64,000 nucleotides of DNA from Bradyrhizobium yuanmingense. Its GTDB lineage: Bacteria; Pseudomonadota; Alphaproteobacteria; Rhizobiales; Xanthobacteraceae. The position numbers and the translations under genes are program-made. Positions within the stretch are counted from its first letter, which is position 1. Each line of letters starts with the position of its first letter. The notes under the pieces are model-generated. The model had not been told where the DNA came from, made no database searches, and saw only the letters and a program-made list of their open reading frames with translations. Of this stretch, positions 51,813 through 60,437 are shown piece by piece. The stretch spans positions 62,001 through 126,000 of the forward strand of contig NZ_FMAE01000012.1 of assembly GCF_900094575.1 (NCBI RefSeq). Reading direction: 5' to 3'.

Positions 51813-51881
51813 GCGAATGGCGAACAGGGAGTAGCGAATAGGACGCGCTCCCCCTCCACTCACCATTCGTCCCCCATTCGC
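51813..51881. repeat. GCGAATGG inverted repeat
   Basis: GCGAATGG (51813-51820) pairs with CCATTCGC (51874-51881), with inner GCGAATAGG/CCATTCGT copies. It sits between the convergent lipoprotein and purU stops and may act as a bidirectional transcript end. Confidence 0.5.
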
Positions 51882-52744
51882 TAATCCACGAACACCACGG
51901 TCTTGCGGCCGTTGAGGATGACGCGGTCGTCGAGATGGTAGCGGATGGCCCGGGCCAACACGCGGCGCTCGATGTCACGGCCTTTGCGGACCAGATCTTC
52001 CGGCGTGTCGCGATGGCTGATGCGCTCGACGTCCTGGTCGATGATCGGGCCCTCGTCGAGGTCGCGCGTGACGTAATGCGCGGTGGCGCCGATCAGCTTG
52101 ACGCCGCGCTCATGGGCCTGGTGATAGGGCTTGGCACCCTTGAAGCCCGGCAGGAATGAGTGGTGGATGTTGATGCAGCGCCCCGACAGCTTTGCCGAGA
52201 GATCGTCGGACAGGATCTGCATGTAACGGGCGAGCACCACCAGATCGGTCTTCGTCTTGCCGACGAGGTCCATGATCTGTGTCTCCTGCTCGCGCTTGGT
52301 CTCCTTGGTGACGGGCAAATGGTGGAAGGGGATGCCGCCGAAATCGAGCCCGGCATAGACCTCGCGCGGGTGATTGGAGACGATCGCGGTCGGAATCATC
52401 GGCAATTCGCCGGTTCGCCAGCGATAGAGGATGTCGACCAGGCAGTGATCGGACTTCGACACCAGCAGCATCACCTTGCGATGCGCAGCGCGGTCGCGCA
52501 TCTGCCATTCCATGCCGAAACGCTCGGCGATCGCGGCGAAGCCGGTCTGCAGTGCCGCGAGTTCCACGGCAAGATCGGCCGCTGTGAAAACCACCCGCAT
52601 GAAGAACTTCTTGGTCTCGATGTCGTCGAACTGCTGGGCGTCGAGGATGTTCTGTCCGTTATGAGCGAGAAACGTCGAGACCGCCGAGACGATGCCTGGG
52701 CGATCCGGACAGGACAGGGTCAGGACGTATTGATGGTCGGGCAA
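51881..52744 (-). CDS. purU: Formyltetrahydrofolate deformylase
   Basis: A 287-aa enzyme releasing formate from 10-formyl-tetrahydrofolate, balancing the one-carbon pool. It has an N-terminal ACT domain (YVLTLSCPDRPGIVSAVSTF) and a formyltransferase-like catalytic domain with CINIHHSFLPGFKGAKPYHQ and AHYVTRDLDEGPIIDQDVER, which carry the catalytic Asn, His and Asp. The family N-terminus aligns with a TTG codon at 52744 (reads PDHQYVLTL after it); no ATG or GTG is nearby in frame, so a TTG start is inferred. Confidence 0.92.
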   Translation of the reverse strand: MPDHQYVLTLSCPDRPGIVSAVSTFLAHNGQNILDAQQFDDIETKKFFMRVVFTAADLAVELAALQTGFAAIAERFGMEWQMRDRAAHRKVMLLVSKSDHCLVDILYRWRTGELPMIPTAIVSNHPREVYAGLDFGGIPFHHLPVTKETKREQETQIMDLVGKTKTDLVVLARYMQILSDDLSAKLSGRCINIHHSFLPGFKGAKPYHQAHERGVKLIGATAHYVTRDLDEGPIIDQDVERISHRDTPEDLVRKGRDIERRVLARAIRYHLDDRVILNGRKTVVFVD

Positions 52745-52885
52745 GGCTCGGCTCTTGATGAAGGTTTGTGCAGCGGAACGATCCAGCGGATTGCGCCCTG
52801 CTCTAGCACCGACCCGCCCTTGCGCCAATCCCAACCGCGGAGTCAGGATGAACGGACAATTGCGAATTCTCAACGGAGCATACCC

Positions 52886-53728
52886 ATGGCCGACCGCTTG
52901 AACGGCTACCGCATCCTGATCCTGGAAACGCGCGAGGAGGCGCAGTTTTCCAAGCTTCTGGCCGAGCAAGGCGCCGAGGTCGTGCAATGCCCGATGTTCA
53001 CCATCCATGATGCGCCGGACCCGGCTCCAGTCGAGGCCTGGATCCGCCGCGCCATCGACAAGCCCTTCGACGATCTCGTGCTGATGACCGGCGAAGGCCT
53101 GCGCCGCATCATGAAGCTCGCCCGCGCCCGCGGGCTCGACGCTGCCCTTGTCGCGGCGCTCGCCCAGGCGCGCAAGTTCACCCGAGGCCCGAAGCCGGGC
53201 AAGGCGTTGCGCGAGATCGGCCTCGAGACGCAGCAGACCACGGAGAAGCCGACCACCGAAGGCGTGATCGAGATGCTGGCCAGACTCGACCTGAAGGGGC
53301 GGCGCCTCGGTCTGCAGCTCTATCCCGACAAGGATCATAGCGCGCTGACCGGCGCGCTGGCCGCGCAAGGCGCCGACGTCGATACGGTGCTGCCCTACGT
53401 CTACGATTCCAAGGCTGCCGATGCCAACATCGTCGCCGCCATTGACGACATGGCAGAGGGACGCATCGACTCGATCGCCCTGACCAATCTCGGCCAGGTC
53501 CGCCGGCTGATCGAGGTTGCCAAGGCGCGCGGCAGCGAGACGAAGCTGCGCGCAGGTCTCGAACGCACGCTGATCGCATCGGTCGGCCCGGCCGTTTCCG
53601 GCGAGCTCGCAGCGCATGGCTTGCGCACGGACGTCTCGCCCGCCGACGAAGCCTATTTCATGCGTCCTCTGATCTCGGCCATGGCAAGTGCGTTAGCCGA
53701 CAGGAAAGCGGCCAGCGCCGCGAGGTAA
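52886..53728 (+). CDS. Uroporphyrinogen-III synthase (HemD-like)
   Basis: A 280-aa two-domain alpha/beta protein of the HemD family: RILILETREEAQFSKLLAEQ at the start, DDLVLMTGEGLRRIMKLARA, RLGLQLYPDKDHSALTGALA and RIDSIALTNLGQVRRLIEVA. HemD cyclises hydroxymethylbilane for haem, sirohaem and cobalamin. No other haem genes are next to it, so it may be a second, specialised copy. GGAG precedes ATG 52886. It is divergent from purU. Confidence 0.82.
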   Translation: MADRLNGYRILILETREEAQFSKLLAEQGAEVVQCPMFTIHDAPDPAPVEAWIRRAIDKPFDDLVLMTGEGLRRIMKLARARGLDAALVAALAQARKFTRGPKPGKALREIGLETQQTTEKPTTEGVIEMLARLDLKGRRLGLQLYPDKDHSALTGALAAQGADVDTVLPYVYDSKAADANIVAAIDDMAEGRIDSIALTNLGQVRRLIEVAKARGSETKLRAGLERTLIASVGPAVSGELAAHGLRTDVSPADEAYFMRPLISAMASALADRKAASAAR

Positions 53729-53852
53729 GAGCCGAGCGCGGGGGCGGCCTGCGGCGACTGCGATTGACACCGGCATCGCCAGCGTTAGGTTGCGCCACAG
53801 CAAGAAGAAACAACAAGGTTAAGGAAATCGCCGTGACACGCGTCATCGCGTC

Positions 53853-55115
53853 GTGAGCGCCACTGCACGACCTTCGGCGCTCGCGCCATTCCGCATCCGC
53901 AACTACCGCTTCCAGTGGCCGTCCGATCTGCTCACCTCCTGGGCCTTCGAGGTCGAGACGCTGGTGCTCGGCTGGTACGTCATCGTCGAGACCGGCTCGG
54001 TGCTGCTGCTCACGCTGCTGGCTTCACTCCAGTTCGTCGGAACATTGGTCGCGCCCGTGTTCGGCATGATCGGCGACCGGATCGGCCATCGCGATCTCCT
54101 GGTTGTCATGCGCCTTGCCTATGCGGCGCTGTCGTCGACCATCATGGTCCTCGCGCTGAGCGGTCATCTGACGCCGCTGAGCGTCATGATCATCGTCACG
54201 ATCATGGGCTTGATCCGCCCCTCCGATCTCGGCGTTCGCGGCGCGCTGCTCGCCGATATCATGCCGGCCGAGCAGCTGGTGGGCGCCATCAGTGTTGCGC
54301 GCACGACCCAGGACAGCGCGCGCATTGCCGGAGCGTTGACGGGGGCCGGGCTGTTCGCCGTGCTCGGTATCGGCCTCGTTTATGTGGCGATCGCCTGCCT
54401 TTACTTCACGGCAGCGCTTCTCATGCTCTGCCTGACCCAGCCGAAAAGGACCGTCACCACGAGCGATCTTCCCGCAAGCAGCCACACCGTTTCGCGGCTG
54501 CTTGGCGACCTCAAAGAGGGGATCGTCTATGCCTGGAACGGGCCGGCAATGCGCGCGGCGCTGTGCGTCGCTTTTCTGGCGAATCTCACCGCATTTCCTT
54601 TCACGGGCGGATTGTTGCCCTACATCGCGCGGGAGATCTTTCACACTGATCAGACCGGCCTCGGATATCTTTCGGCGAGCTTCGCCGTCGGCTCGCTAAT
54701 CGGCTCCATCACGCTCAGCCTGGTCAGTGGCGTACGCATTGCCCGGCTCCTGATCGGCGCAACGCTGGCCTGGTACGCAATGCTGCTGGTGTTCGTCGAG
54801 GTCAGGACGATGCCGGTGGCGATGGCCTGCCTCGTCCTCGCCGGTATCGCCCAGAGCATGTCGATGATCTCGGCTGCCGTCATCCTGATGCGCACCGCGA
54901 GCGCACATCTGCGCGGCCGTGTCATGGGCGTGCGCATGATGGTGATCTATGGCTTGCCGCTCGGACTGCTCGCGGCCGGCAGCCTGATCGACGTCATCGG
55001 CTATTCCGCGACGGGCTCGCTTTATGCCGGCGCAGGATTCGTCGCGATGGTGGCAATCGCGATCCGCTGGCGCGCCGATCTGTGGCCGGCGCACGCGCCG
55101 GCCAATGCGCGATGA
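53853..55115 (+). CDS. MFS transporter
   Basis: A 420-aa major facilitator with twelve predicted helices. It contains an A-motif-like FGMIGDRIGHRDLLVVMRLA between helices 2 and 3 and GVRGALLADIMPAEQLVGAI. It resembles the DUF894/EntS-type group of exporters; substrate unknown. GTG 53853 is used as start (MSATARPSALAPFRIRNYRF). It converges with the DoxX-like gene. Confidence 0.9.
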   Translation: MSATARPSALAPFRIRNYRFQWPSDLLTSWAFEVETLVLGWYVIVETGSVLLLTLLASLQFVGTLVAPVFGMIGDRIGHRDLLVVMRLAYAALSSTIMVLALSGHLTPLSVMIIVTIMGLIRPSDLGVRGALLADIMPAEQLVGAISVARTTQDSARIAGALTGAGLFAVLGIGLVYVAIACLYFTAALLMLCLTQPKRTVTTSDLPASSHTVSRLLGDLKEGIVYAWNGPAMRAALCVAFLANLTAFPFTGGLLPYIAREIFHTDQTGLGYLSASFAVGSLIGSITLSLVSGVRIARLLIGATLAWYAMLLVFVEVRTMPVAMACLVLAGIAQSMSMISAAVILMRTASAHLRGRVMGVRMMVIYGLPLGLLAAGSLIDVIGYSATGSLYAGAGFVAMVAIAIRWRADLWPAHAPANAR

Positions 55116-55134
55116 CGGCGTCCCCGTAACGACG

Positions 55135-55542
55135 TCAGACCTCCACCGGCGGCGATCTCAGAGGAAGCAACGCCGCCACCCGCGAATCGCGCAAATAGAG
55201 ACCGCCCCAGGCAAGACCAGCAAGATAGACGCCGAACAGCATATGGCTGAAGAGCGGGTTGCCGACCCGCAAGTGAACCGCCACCGTGCCGCCCATATAG
55301 GCGGTCAGCAGGATCGCACCGAGCACGGCTGTTCGCGGGAAGCCGTAGAGCGCGGTGCAGGCCAGCGCCACCACGCCCAGCGCGCGCGCCAGATCGGCCG
55401 AGGGGGGATAGCCGAGCTCGGCGGTCGCGTTGATCACGACGTCCAGCGGGACGAGCTTCATCCCGGCATCAAACAGCATGAAGGCAATCACGAGCCCGCT
55501 CATGACCCAGCCGGCCACATGTCTCGACTTGGAAATCGTCAT
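55135..55542 (-). CDS. DoxX-like small membrane protein
   Basis: A 135-aa membrane protein with four helices and the DoxX-family pattern: VIAFMLFDAGMKLVPLDVVI, ATAELGYPPSADLARALGVV and PLFSHMLFGVYLAGLAWGGL. Role unknown; DoxX proteins are tied to thiol stress or quinone reactions in some species. It follows the DUF4287 gene by 3 nt. Confidence 0.82.
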   Translation of the reverse strand: MTISKSRHVAGWVMSGLVIAFMLFDAGMKLVPLDVVINATAELGYPPSADLARALGVVALACTALYGFPRTAVLGAILLTAYMGGTVAVHLRVGNPLFSHMLFGVYLAGLAWGGLYLRDSRVAALLPLRSPPVEV

Positions 55543-55545
55543 CAC

Positions 55546-55764
55546 CTACGACGCCTTCCCCTTGAGAAGGGCGACGATGGCCATCGCATGGCCGTGGCCA
55601 AGGCCGAACTCGTCCTTGAGCGCGGCCACGATGGCACCCGCTTTCACGCCGGCGGCCAATCCCGCCCCGGTCGAAAAACCCCGGTCCTTGCCCCATTTGC
55701 GAAACTGGTCCGGGCTCTTGCCGGTCTTGGCCTGGATATTGTCGAGATAGGCCTTAAAACTCAC
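55546..55764 (-). CDS. DUF4287 domain protein
   Basis: A 72-aa protein (starts with GTG, then SFKAYLDNIQAKTGKSPDQF; ends GHAMAIVALLKGKAS) matching DUF4287, a small helical domain of unknown function. GGAGGAG lies 8 nt upstream of GTG 55764, which decides the start; a longer frame to 55818 lacks a ribosome site. It is immediately upstream of the DoxX-like gene and downstream of an AraC regulator, all minus strand. Confidence 0.8.
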   Translation of the reverse strand: MSFKAYLDNIQAKTGKSPDQFRKWGKDRGFSTGAGLAAGVKAGAIVAALKDEFGLGHGHAMAIVALLKGKAS

Positions 55765-55825
55765 CGCAGCGCTCCTCCGATGTTTGCTCCACCAGCGCGG
55801 CCGGAGCGATCCAGGCATATTGCGA

Positions 55826-56533
55826 TCAGGACGTAGTCGTCTTGTATGAAAACGACAATTGCGGCCGCTCGCGCGAGAGGCGCGCAGGCGTCATGCCGAT
55901 CAGTTGCCTGACCGAGCGGGTAAGATGGGCCTGATCGAAATAGCCAGCGCCCGATGTCGCGTCCAGAACGGAGCTGCCGCTCACCAGCAAGGCCGCGGCG
56001 CGACGCGCCCGCTCGATCTGCTGATGGCTGCTGAACGTCATGCCCGTAACGCGGCGAAAGTGGCGCTGAACCGAACGCCGGCTCATCCAGTCGACGTCGC
56101 CGTCGATCGCAGCATCGGTCGCGTGGCTGCGTGCGATGACACCCGCGCGCGCCATGCGAGCGACGAGACTTTCCGCATCGTCATAGCCTGGAATGTCCCA
56201 GCTCAGACCCGAAAACAGAAAACGGCCGTTGGGCAGCACCGGCAACTGCATGTTTTGATGGTCGATCAGTGCGCTCGTCGGTATCTCCGGCAGGTAGGTT
56301 CCCAGCCGAAACCGGATCGCGAGCCATTCGCCGCTCGCGGGACATTCGACGAGTGTCCCGCGGGTGACCGGCCCTCGGAGCGTCACCGCCAGAAGCTCCG
56401 GGAGCCTGGTGACCACAAGCTCGATATTTCCCTCGGCCATCGACAGGAACGAGCCGCCACGCCGGCTCCGGCTGCGCCATACCCGCTCGACGTAAGGCGA
56501 GTCCGACGCGCGATGGTCGAACTCTATGAGCAC
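55826..56533 (-). CDS. AraC-family transcriptional regulator
   Basis: About 235 aa. The C-terminal ~90 residues form the double helix-turn-helix (MSRRSVQRHFRRVTGMTFSS then LDATSGAGYFDQAHLTRSVR and QLIGMTPARLSRERPQ). The N-terminal part resembles the DUF6597 (AraC-type sensor) domain. The start is uncertain: GTG 56533 is 22 nt past the Crp/Fnr stop; the frame is open to 56614 inside that gene. It may be co-transcribed with the Crp/Fnr gene and control DUF4287-DoxX. Confidence 0.83.
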   Translation of the reverse strand: MLIEFDHRASDSPYVERVWRSRSRRGGSFLSMAEGNIELVVTRLPELLAVTLRGPVTRGTLVECPASGEWLAIRFRLGTYLPEIPTSALIDHQNMQLPVLPNGRFLFSGLSWDIPGYDDAESLVARMARAGVIARSHATDAAIDGDVDWMSRRSVQRHFRRVTGMTFSSHQQIERARRAAALLVSGSSVLDATSGAGYFDQAHLTRSVRQLIGMTPARLSRERPQLSFSYKTTTS

Positions 56534-56555
56534 GGAAGCACCGGGAATGCGCAGA

Positions 56556-57236
56556 TCATCGCTCCTCCCCGTAGCTCCCGAGCCGCGCGATATCGAGGAT
56601 CGTGACCCCGCCATATTCCAGCCGCAGCAGCCCCTCCTTCTCCAGCCGGTTCAGCGCGCGGTTGGCGTTCTGGCGGGACATGCCGGAGAGCGCGCCGATC
56701 TCCTCCTGGGTGATCTCCAGATGCGCGGTCGATTCCGGATAGAGGATCGGGTTGAACAGCGAGGCGATGCTGCGGGCGAGGCGCGCGGTGGCATCGAGCG
56801 TGCGGTTGACCTCGAGCATGCCGATGAACTGGCCCAGCCGCTCGTTGAGCTGGCGCACCAGGAAGCGGTTGAAGCCGACGCTGTTCTCGAACAGCCACAT
56901 GAAGGCGCTGCGTTCCATCAGCGCGATGCGGCTGTCGCGCAGCGCGACCACGTCGTAGCGGCGCGGCTCGTTCTTGAGCACGCTGCCCTCGCCGAACCAG
57001 GCCCCTGCCGTCAGCCCGGCAAGGCTGGTCTCCTTGCCGTCGCGCGAGACCCCGCCCATACGGGCAAGGCCGCCCACCATGCCGGCCCAATAGGCAAAAA
57101 TATCACCGCGCATGAACACGCTCTCGCCGGTGCCGTAGGACCGTTCCGTAATTCCGGCGCGCGCGACCTCGATCTCGGCTGGTGTGAGCTCACGCGACCA
57201 GGCGGCAATGCGCTTCAGATGATCCTCTGAAATCAT
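56556..57236 (-). CDS. Crp/Fnr-family transcriptional regulator
   Basis: A 226-aa regulator: cyclic-nucleotide-binding-like fold (residues about 10-130, with GLTAGAWFGEGSVLKNEPRR) and winged helix-turn-helix (LEITQEEIGALSGMSRQNAN then RALNRLEKEGLLRLEYGGVT). No Fnr-type N-terminal cysteines are seen. It is divergent from the ABC-transporter/acyl-CoA ligase operon; palindromes in the 330-nt gap could be its binding sites. Confidence 0.9.
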   Translation of the reverse strand: MISEDHLKRIAAWSRELTPAEIEVARAGITERSYGTGESVFMRGDIFAYWAGMVGGLARMGGVSRDGKETSLAGLTAGAWFGEGSVLKNEPRRYDVVALRDSRIALMERSAFMWLFENSVGFNRFLVRQLNERLGQFIGMLEVNRTLDATARLARSIASLFNPILYPESTAHLEITQEEIGALSGMSRQNANRALNRLEKEGLLRLEYGGVTILDIARLGSYGEER

Positions 57237-57276
57237 GATCTCGAAGCCAGCCGCACCGTTCAGTCACCCCATGCTC

Positions 57277-57293
57277 CTGTTGCACTGCAACAG
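57277..57293. promoter_or_regulatory. 17-nt inverted repeat, candidate operator
   Basis: Perfect arms CTGTTGCA (57277-57284) and TGCAACAG (57286-57293) around one central base, 41 nt upstream of the Crp/Fnr start codon. It has the size of a dimeric regulator site. Confidence 0.6.
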
Positions 57294-57340
57294 AATCGCT
57301 TCGGCCATCCATCCGACGAAAGATGAAGACCCGCTCGGCC

Positions 57341-57354
57341 CGACAACTTTGTCG
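57341..57354. promoter_or_regulatory. 14-nt inverted repeat, candidate operator
   Basis: Perfect arms CGACAA (57341-57346) and TTGTCG (57349-57354) around CT, just upstream of a possible -35 TTGTCA for the transporter operon. Confidence 0.45.
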
Positions 57355-57566
57355 CAGAATTGTCAGGCCGGAGACATTTCAAAATAGCGCTTTCCCCTAT
57401 TGAGGACCACCTCGGGCGATGCGGCTTTTGATCCCTCACGGGAACGAAGGTGGCGCCGGTGCGGTCGAGACCAATAGCTGCATGGTCTGGCCGGCACGAC
57501 CGTACTAGGATCGCCTGACAGGAACGGAAGAGCGCCAATCAAGCGCCATCACCGGGAGGGATTCGT

Positions 57567-58391
57567 TTGGTGGCTACCAGTCTCGAAGTGCGCGGCGTGT
57601 CCTTACGATTCGGCGGCGTCCGCGCGCTGACCGACGTCAGCTTCGCCATCAGGGAAGGCGAGCTGTTCTCGATCATCGGCCCCAACGGCGCCGGCAAGAC
57701 CTCGATCGTGAACTGTATTTCCGGTCGCTACAAGCCGACCGAAGGCCAGCTGTTCTATCGGGACCGCGACATCACCGGCTTGACGCCGAATGCCCGCGCC
57801 TCACTCGGCATCGGCCGTACCTTCCAGAATCTCGCACTATTCCACCACATGAGCGTGCTCGACAACATCATGGTCGGCCGCCATCACCTGCTGAGGAACA
57901 ATTTCCTCACGGGCTCGCTGTACTGGCTCACCGGCGCGCGCAAGGAGGAGCTCGAGCACCGTCGCAAGGTGGAAGAGATCATCGACTTCCTCGATCTGCA
58001 GCCGGTGCGCAAGGCCACCGCCGGCACCCTCCCCTACGGCCTGCGCAAGCGCGTGGAGCTCGCCCGCGCCATGGCGCTGGAGCCGCGCCTGATCCTTCTC
58101 GACGAGCCCATGGCCGGCATGAATTTCGAGGAGAAGGAGGACATGGCCCGCTACATCGTCGATCTCAACGAGGAGTTCGGGATGACGGTGGTGATGATCG
58201 AGCACGACATGGGCGTGGTGATGGACATCTCCCACCGCGTCATGGTGCTGGATTTCGGCAAGAAGATCGCCGAGGGCGATCCGGCCACCGTGCTCGCCGA
58301 TCCGCACGTCAGGCGTGCCTATCTCGGCGAAGAGGACGAGGTGCTTGTCGATCCCGATGATGCCTCTCCGGCGCAGGAGAGCGCGGCATGA
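57567..58391 (+). CDS. Branched-chain-type ABC transporter ATPase (LivG-like)
   Basis: A 274-aa ATPase with Walker A IIGPNGAGKTSIVNCISG, GRTFQNLALFHHMSVLDNIM, shifted signature LPYGLRKRVELARAMA, Walker B RLILLDEPMAGMNFEEKEDM and VVMIEHDMGVVMDISHRVMV, which is LivG-like. First gene of the operon. GGGAGGG lies 7 nt before TTG 57567 and 10 nt before GTG 57570; either may be the start. Its stop overlaps the acyl-CoA synthetase start (ATGA). Confidence 0.92.
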   Translation: MVATSLEVRGVSLRFGGVRALTDVSFAIREGELFSIIGPNGAGKTSIVNCISGRYKPTEGQLFYRDRDITGLTPNARASLGIGRTFQNLALFHHMSVLDNIMVGRHHLLRNNFLTGSLYWLTGARKEELEHRRKVEEIIDFLDLQPVRKATAGTLPYGLRKRVELARAMALEPRLILLDEPMAGMNFEEKEDMARYIVDLNEEFGMTVVMIEHDMGVVMDISHRVMVLDFGKKIAEGDPATVLADPHVRRAYLGEEDEVLVDPDDASPAQESAA

Positions 58392-60319
58392 TGGATTATG
58401 CGGGCCGCGTCGCGCAGGCCGACACCTATCCGAAGATGCTCCGGCTCAATGCCAGGGAGCACGGCAACGAGATCGCAATGCGCGAGAAGGATCTCGGGCT
58501 CTGGCGCATCTTCACCTGGAACGACTATCAGGCCCGCGTGCGCGATTTCGCGCTCGGCCTCATCGAGCTCGGCCTGGGCCGCGGTGATGTCATCGGCATC
58601 ATCGGCGACAACCGGCCCGACTGGGTCGCGGCAGAAGTTGCGACGCATGCCATTGGCGGCCTCAGCCTCGGGCTCTATCGCGACGTCCTGGACGAGGAAG
58701 CTTCCTATCTCCTCAACTACGGCGAGGCGCAGTTGGTCTTCGCCGAGGACGAGGAGCAGGTCGACAAGCTGCTCATCCTTGCCGAGCGCGTGCCGAAGCT
58801 GAAGCACATCATCTATTCCGATCCGCGCGGGATGCGGAAATACGACGACCCGCGCCTGATGCCGGCGGAGAAATTCGCCGAGCTCGGCCGCGCGCGGGCA
58901 GCACGCGAGCCGGAACTCTACGACAGATTGGTCGATGCCACCGAGGGCGAGGACGTCGCGATTCTCTGCACGACGTCGGGCACCACCTCGCATCCGAAGC
59001 TCGCGATGCTCGCCGCCGGACGCGTGCTCGGCCATTGCGCCACTTATCTCGCCTTCGACCCCAAGGGTCCCGATGACGAATACGTGTCGGTGCTGCCGCT
59101 GCCCTGGATCATGGAACAGGTCTACGTGCTCGGCAAAGGTCTGCTCTGCCGGATGAAGATCAACTTCGTCGAAGAGCCGGACACGCTGATGAACGATCTG
59201 CGCGAGATCGCACCGACCTTCGTTCTGTTCGCGCCCCGCGTCTGGGAATCGATTGCCGCCGACGTCCGTGCCAAGGTGATGGACGCAACGCCCTTCAAGC
59301 AGCGCCTGTTCGACATCGGCATGAAGTCGGGCCTTGCCGCGCTCGAACAGGGCAAGCGCTCGGGCTTTGCCGACACGATCCTGTTCCGCGCACTGCGCGA
59401 TCGCCTCGGCTTCACCCGGTTGCGCTCGGCCGCGACCGGCGGTGCGGCGCTCGGGCCTGACACCTTCAAGTTCTTCCAGGCCATGGGCGTGCCGCTGCGC
59501 ACGCTCTACGGTCAGACCGAGCTGCTCGGGGCCTACACGCTGCATCCCGAGGGCAAGGTCGATCCTGATACCACCGGCGTACCGATGGCCGATAATGTCG
59601 AGATCCGTATCGACAATGCCGACGTCCACGGCGTCGGCGAGATCGTGGTGCGGCACCCCAACATGTTCCTCGGCTACTACAAGAACCCCGAGGCCAGCGT
59701 CGCCGATATCAAGGACGGCTGGATGTGCTCGGGCGACGCCGGCTATTTCAACGCCAACCACCAGCTCGTCGTGATCGACCGCATCAAGGATCTCGCCGAG
59801 ACCTCCCGCGGCGAGCGCTTCTCGCCGCAATTCATCGAGAACAAGCTGAAATTCTCGCCCTATATCGCCGAAGCCGTGGTGCTTGGGGCCGGCCGTGACG
59901 CGCTCGCGGCAATGATCTGCATCCGCTACTCCATCATCTCGAAATGGGCGGAAAAGAACCGCCTCTCCTTCACGACCTACAGCGACCTCGCCTCACGGCC
60001 GGAGGTCTACGCGCTGCTGCAGAAGGAGGTCGAGACCGTCAACGCCACGCTGCCGCCGGCCCAGCGCATCTCGCGCTTCCTGCTGCTCTACAAGGAGCTC
60101 GACGCCGACGACGGCGAGCTCACCCGGACGCGAAAGGTGCGCCGCGGCGTCATCAACGAGAAATACGCCGGCATCATCGACGCCATCTACCGCGGCGATT
60201 CCGACATCCCCGTCGACACCGTGATCCGCTTCCAGGACGGCACCACGCAGCGGGTGCGAACGACGCTGCGCGTGGTGGACCTCGGCGGGCACGGGCACAT
60301 GGCGGAGGCTGCGGAGTGA
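58388..60319 (+). CDS. Long-chain acyl-CoA synthetase-like AMP-forming ligase
   Basis: A 643-aa adenylate-forming enzyme of the FadD15/long-chain type. It has the P-loop-like ILCTTSGTTSHPKLAMLAAG, LRTLYGQTELLGAYTLHPEG, DGWMCSGDAGYFNANHQLVV and a C-terminal hinge VIDRIKDLAETSRGERFSPQ. The start overlaps the LivG-like stop, so it is translated together with the transporter. It probably converts the imported acid to its CoA thioester; the acid may be aliphatic or aromatic. Confidence 0.9.
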   Translation: MMDYAGRVAQADTYPKMLRLNAREHGNEIAMREKDLGLWRIFTWNDYQARVRDFALGLIELGLGRGDVIGIIGDNRPDWVAAEVATHAIGGLSLGLYRDVLDEEASYLLNYGEAQLVFAEDEEQVDKLLILAERVPKLKHIIYSDPRGMRKYDDPRLMPAEKFAELGRARAAREPELYDRLVDATEGEDVAILCTTSGTTSHPKLAMLAAGRVLGHCATYLAFDPKGPDDEYVSVLPLPWIMEQVYVLGKGLLCRMKINFVEEPDTLMNDLREIAPTFVLFAPRVWESIAADVRAKVMDATPFKQRLFDIGMKSGLAALEQGKRSGFADTILFRALRDRLGFTRLRSAATGGAALGPDTFKFFQAMGVPLRTLYGQTELLGAYTLHPEGKVDPDTTGVPMADNVEIRIDNADVHGVGEIVVRHPNMFLGYYKNPEASVADIKDGWMCSGDAGYFNANHQLVVIDRIKDLAETSRGERFSPQFIENKLKFSPYIAEAVVLGAGRDALAAMICIRYSIISKWAEKNRLSFTTYSDLASRPEVYALLQKEVETVNATLPPAQRISRFLLLYKELDADDGELTRTRKVRRGVINEKYAGIIDAIYRGDSDIPVDTVIRFQDGTTQRVRTTLRVVDLGGHGHMAEAAE

Positions 60320-60330
60320 TACAGATCCTC

Positions 60331-60420
60331 GTCATGCGCGGGCTTGACCCGCACATCCATCCTCTTCCGAACAGTCTTCCTTCCTCATCGATGGATTGCC
60401 GGGTCAAGCCCGGCAATGAC
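60331..60420. repeat. CGGGCTTGACCCG-type inverted repeat
   Basis: GTCATGCGCGGGCTTGACCC (60331-60350) pairs with the region GGGTCAAGCCCGGCAATGAC (60401-60420), and each arm also folds on itself. It lies inside the operon between the ligase and LivH-like genes. A related copy occurs at 63759-63880. Confidence 0.75.
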
Positions 60421-60437
60421 GGGCTGAGTCACCCAAC

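Larger units (their letters stand above)
57237..57566. promoter_or_regulatory. Divergent regulatory region with two palindromes
   Basis: 330 nt between the Crp/Fnr gene and the transporter operon. It holds CTGTTGCA-C-TGCAACAG (57277-57293) and CGACAA-CT-TTGTCG (57341-57354). A weak plus-strand promoter candidate is TTGTCA at 57360-57365 with AATAGC at 57383-57388. No gene is supported here. Confidence 0.55.

Noticed and set aside
53658..53846. Minus-strand ORF with a signal-peptide-like start
   Set aside because: Overlaps the end of the HemD-like gene; the rest is Arg/Pro-rich shadow and no ribosome site stands out.
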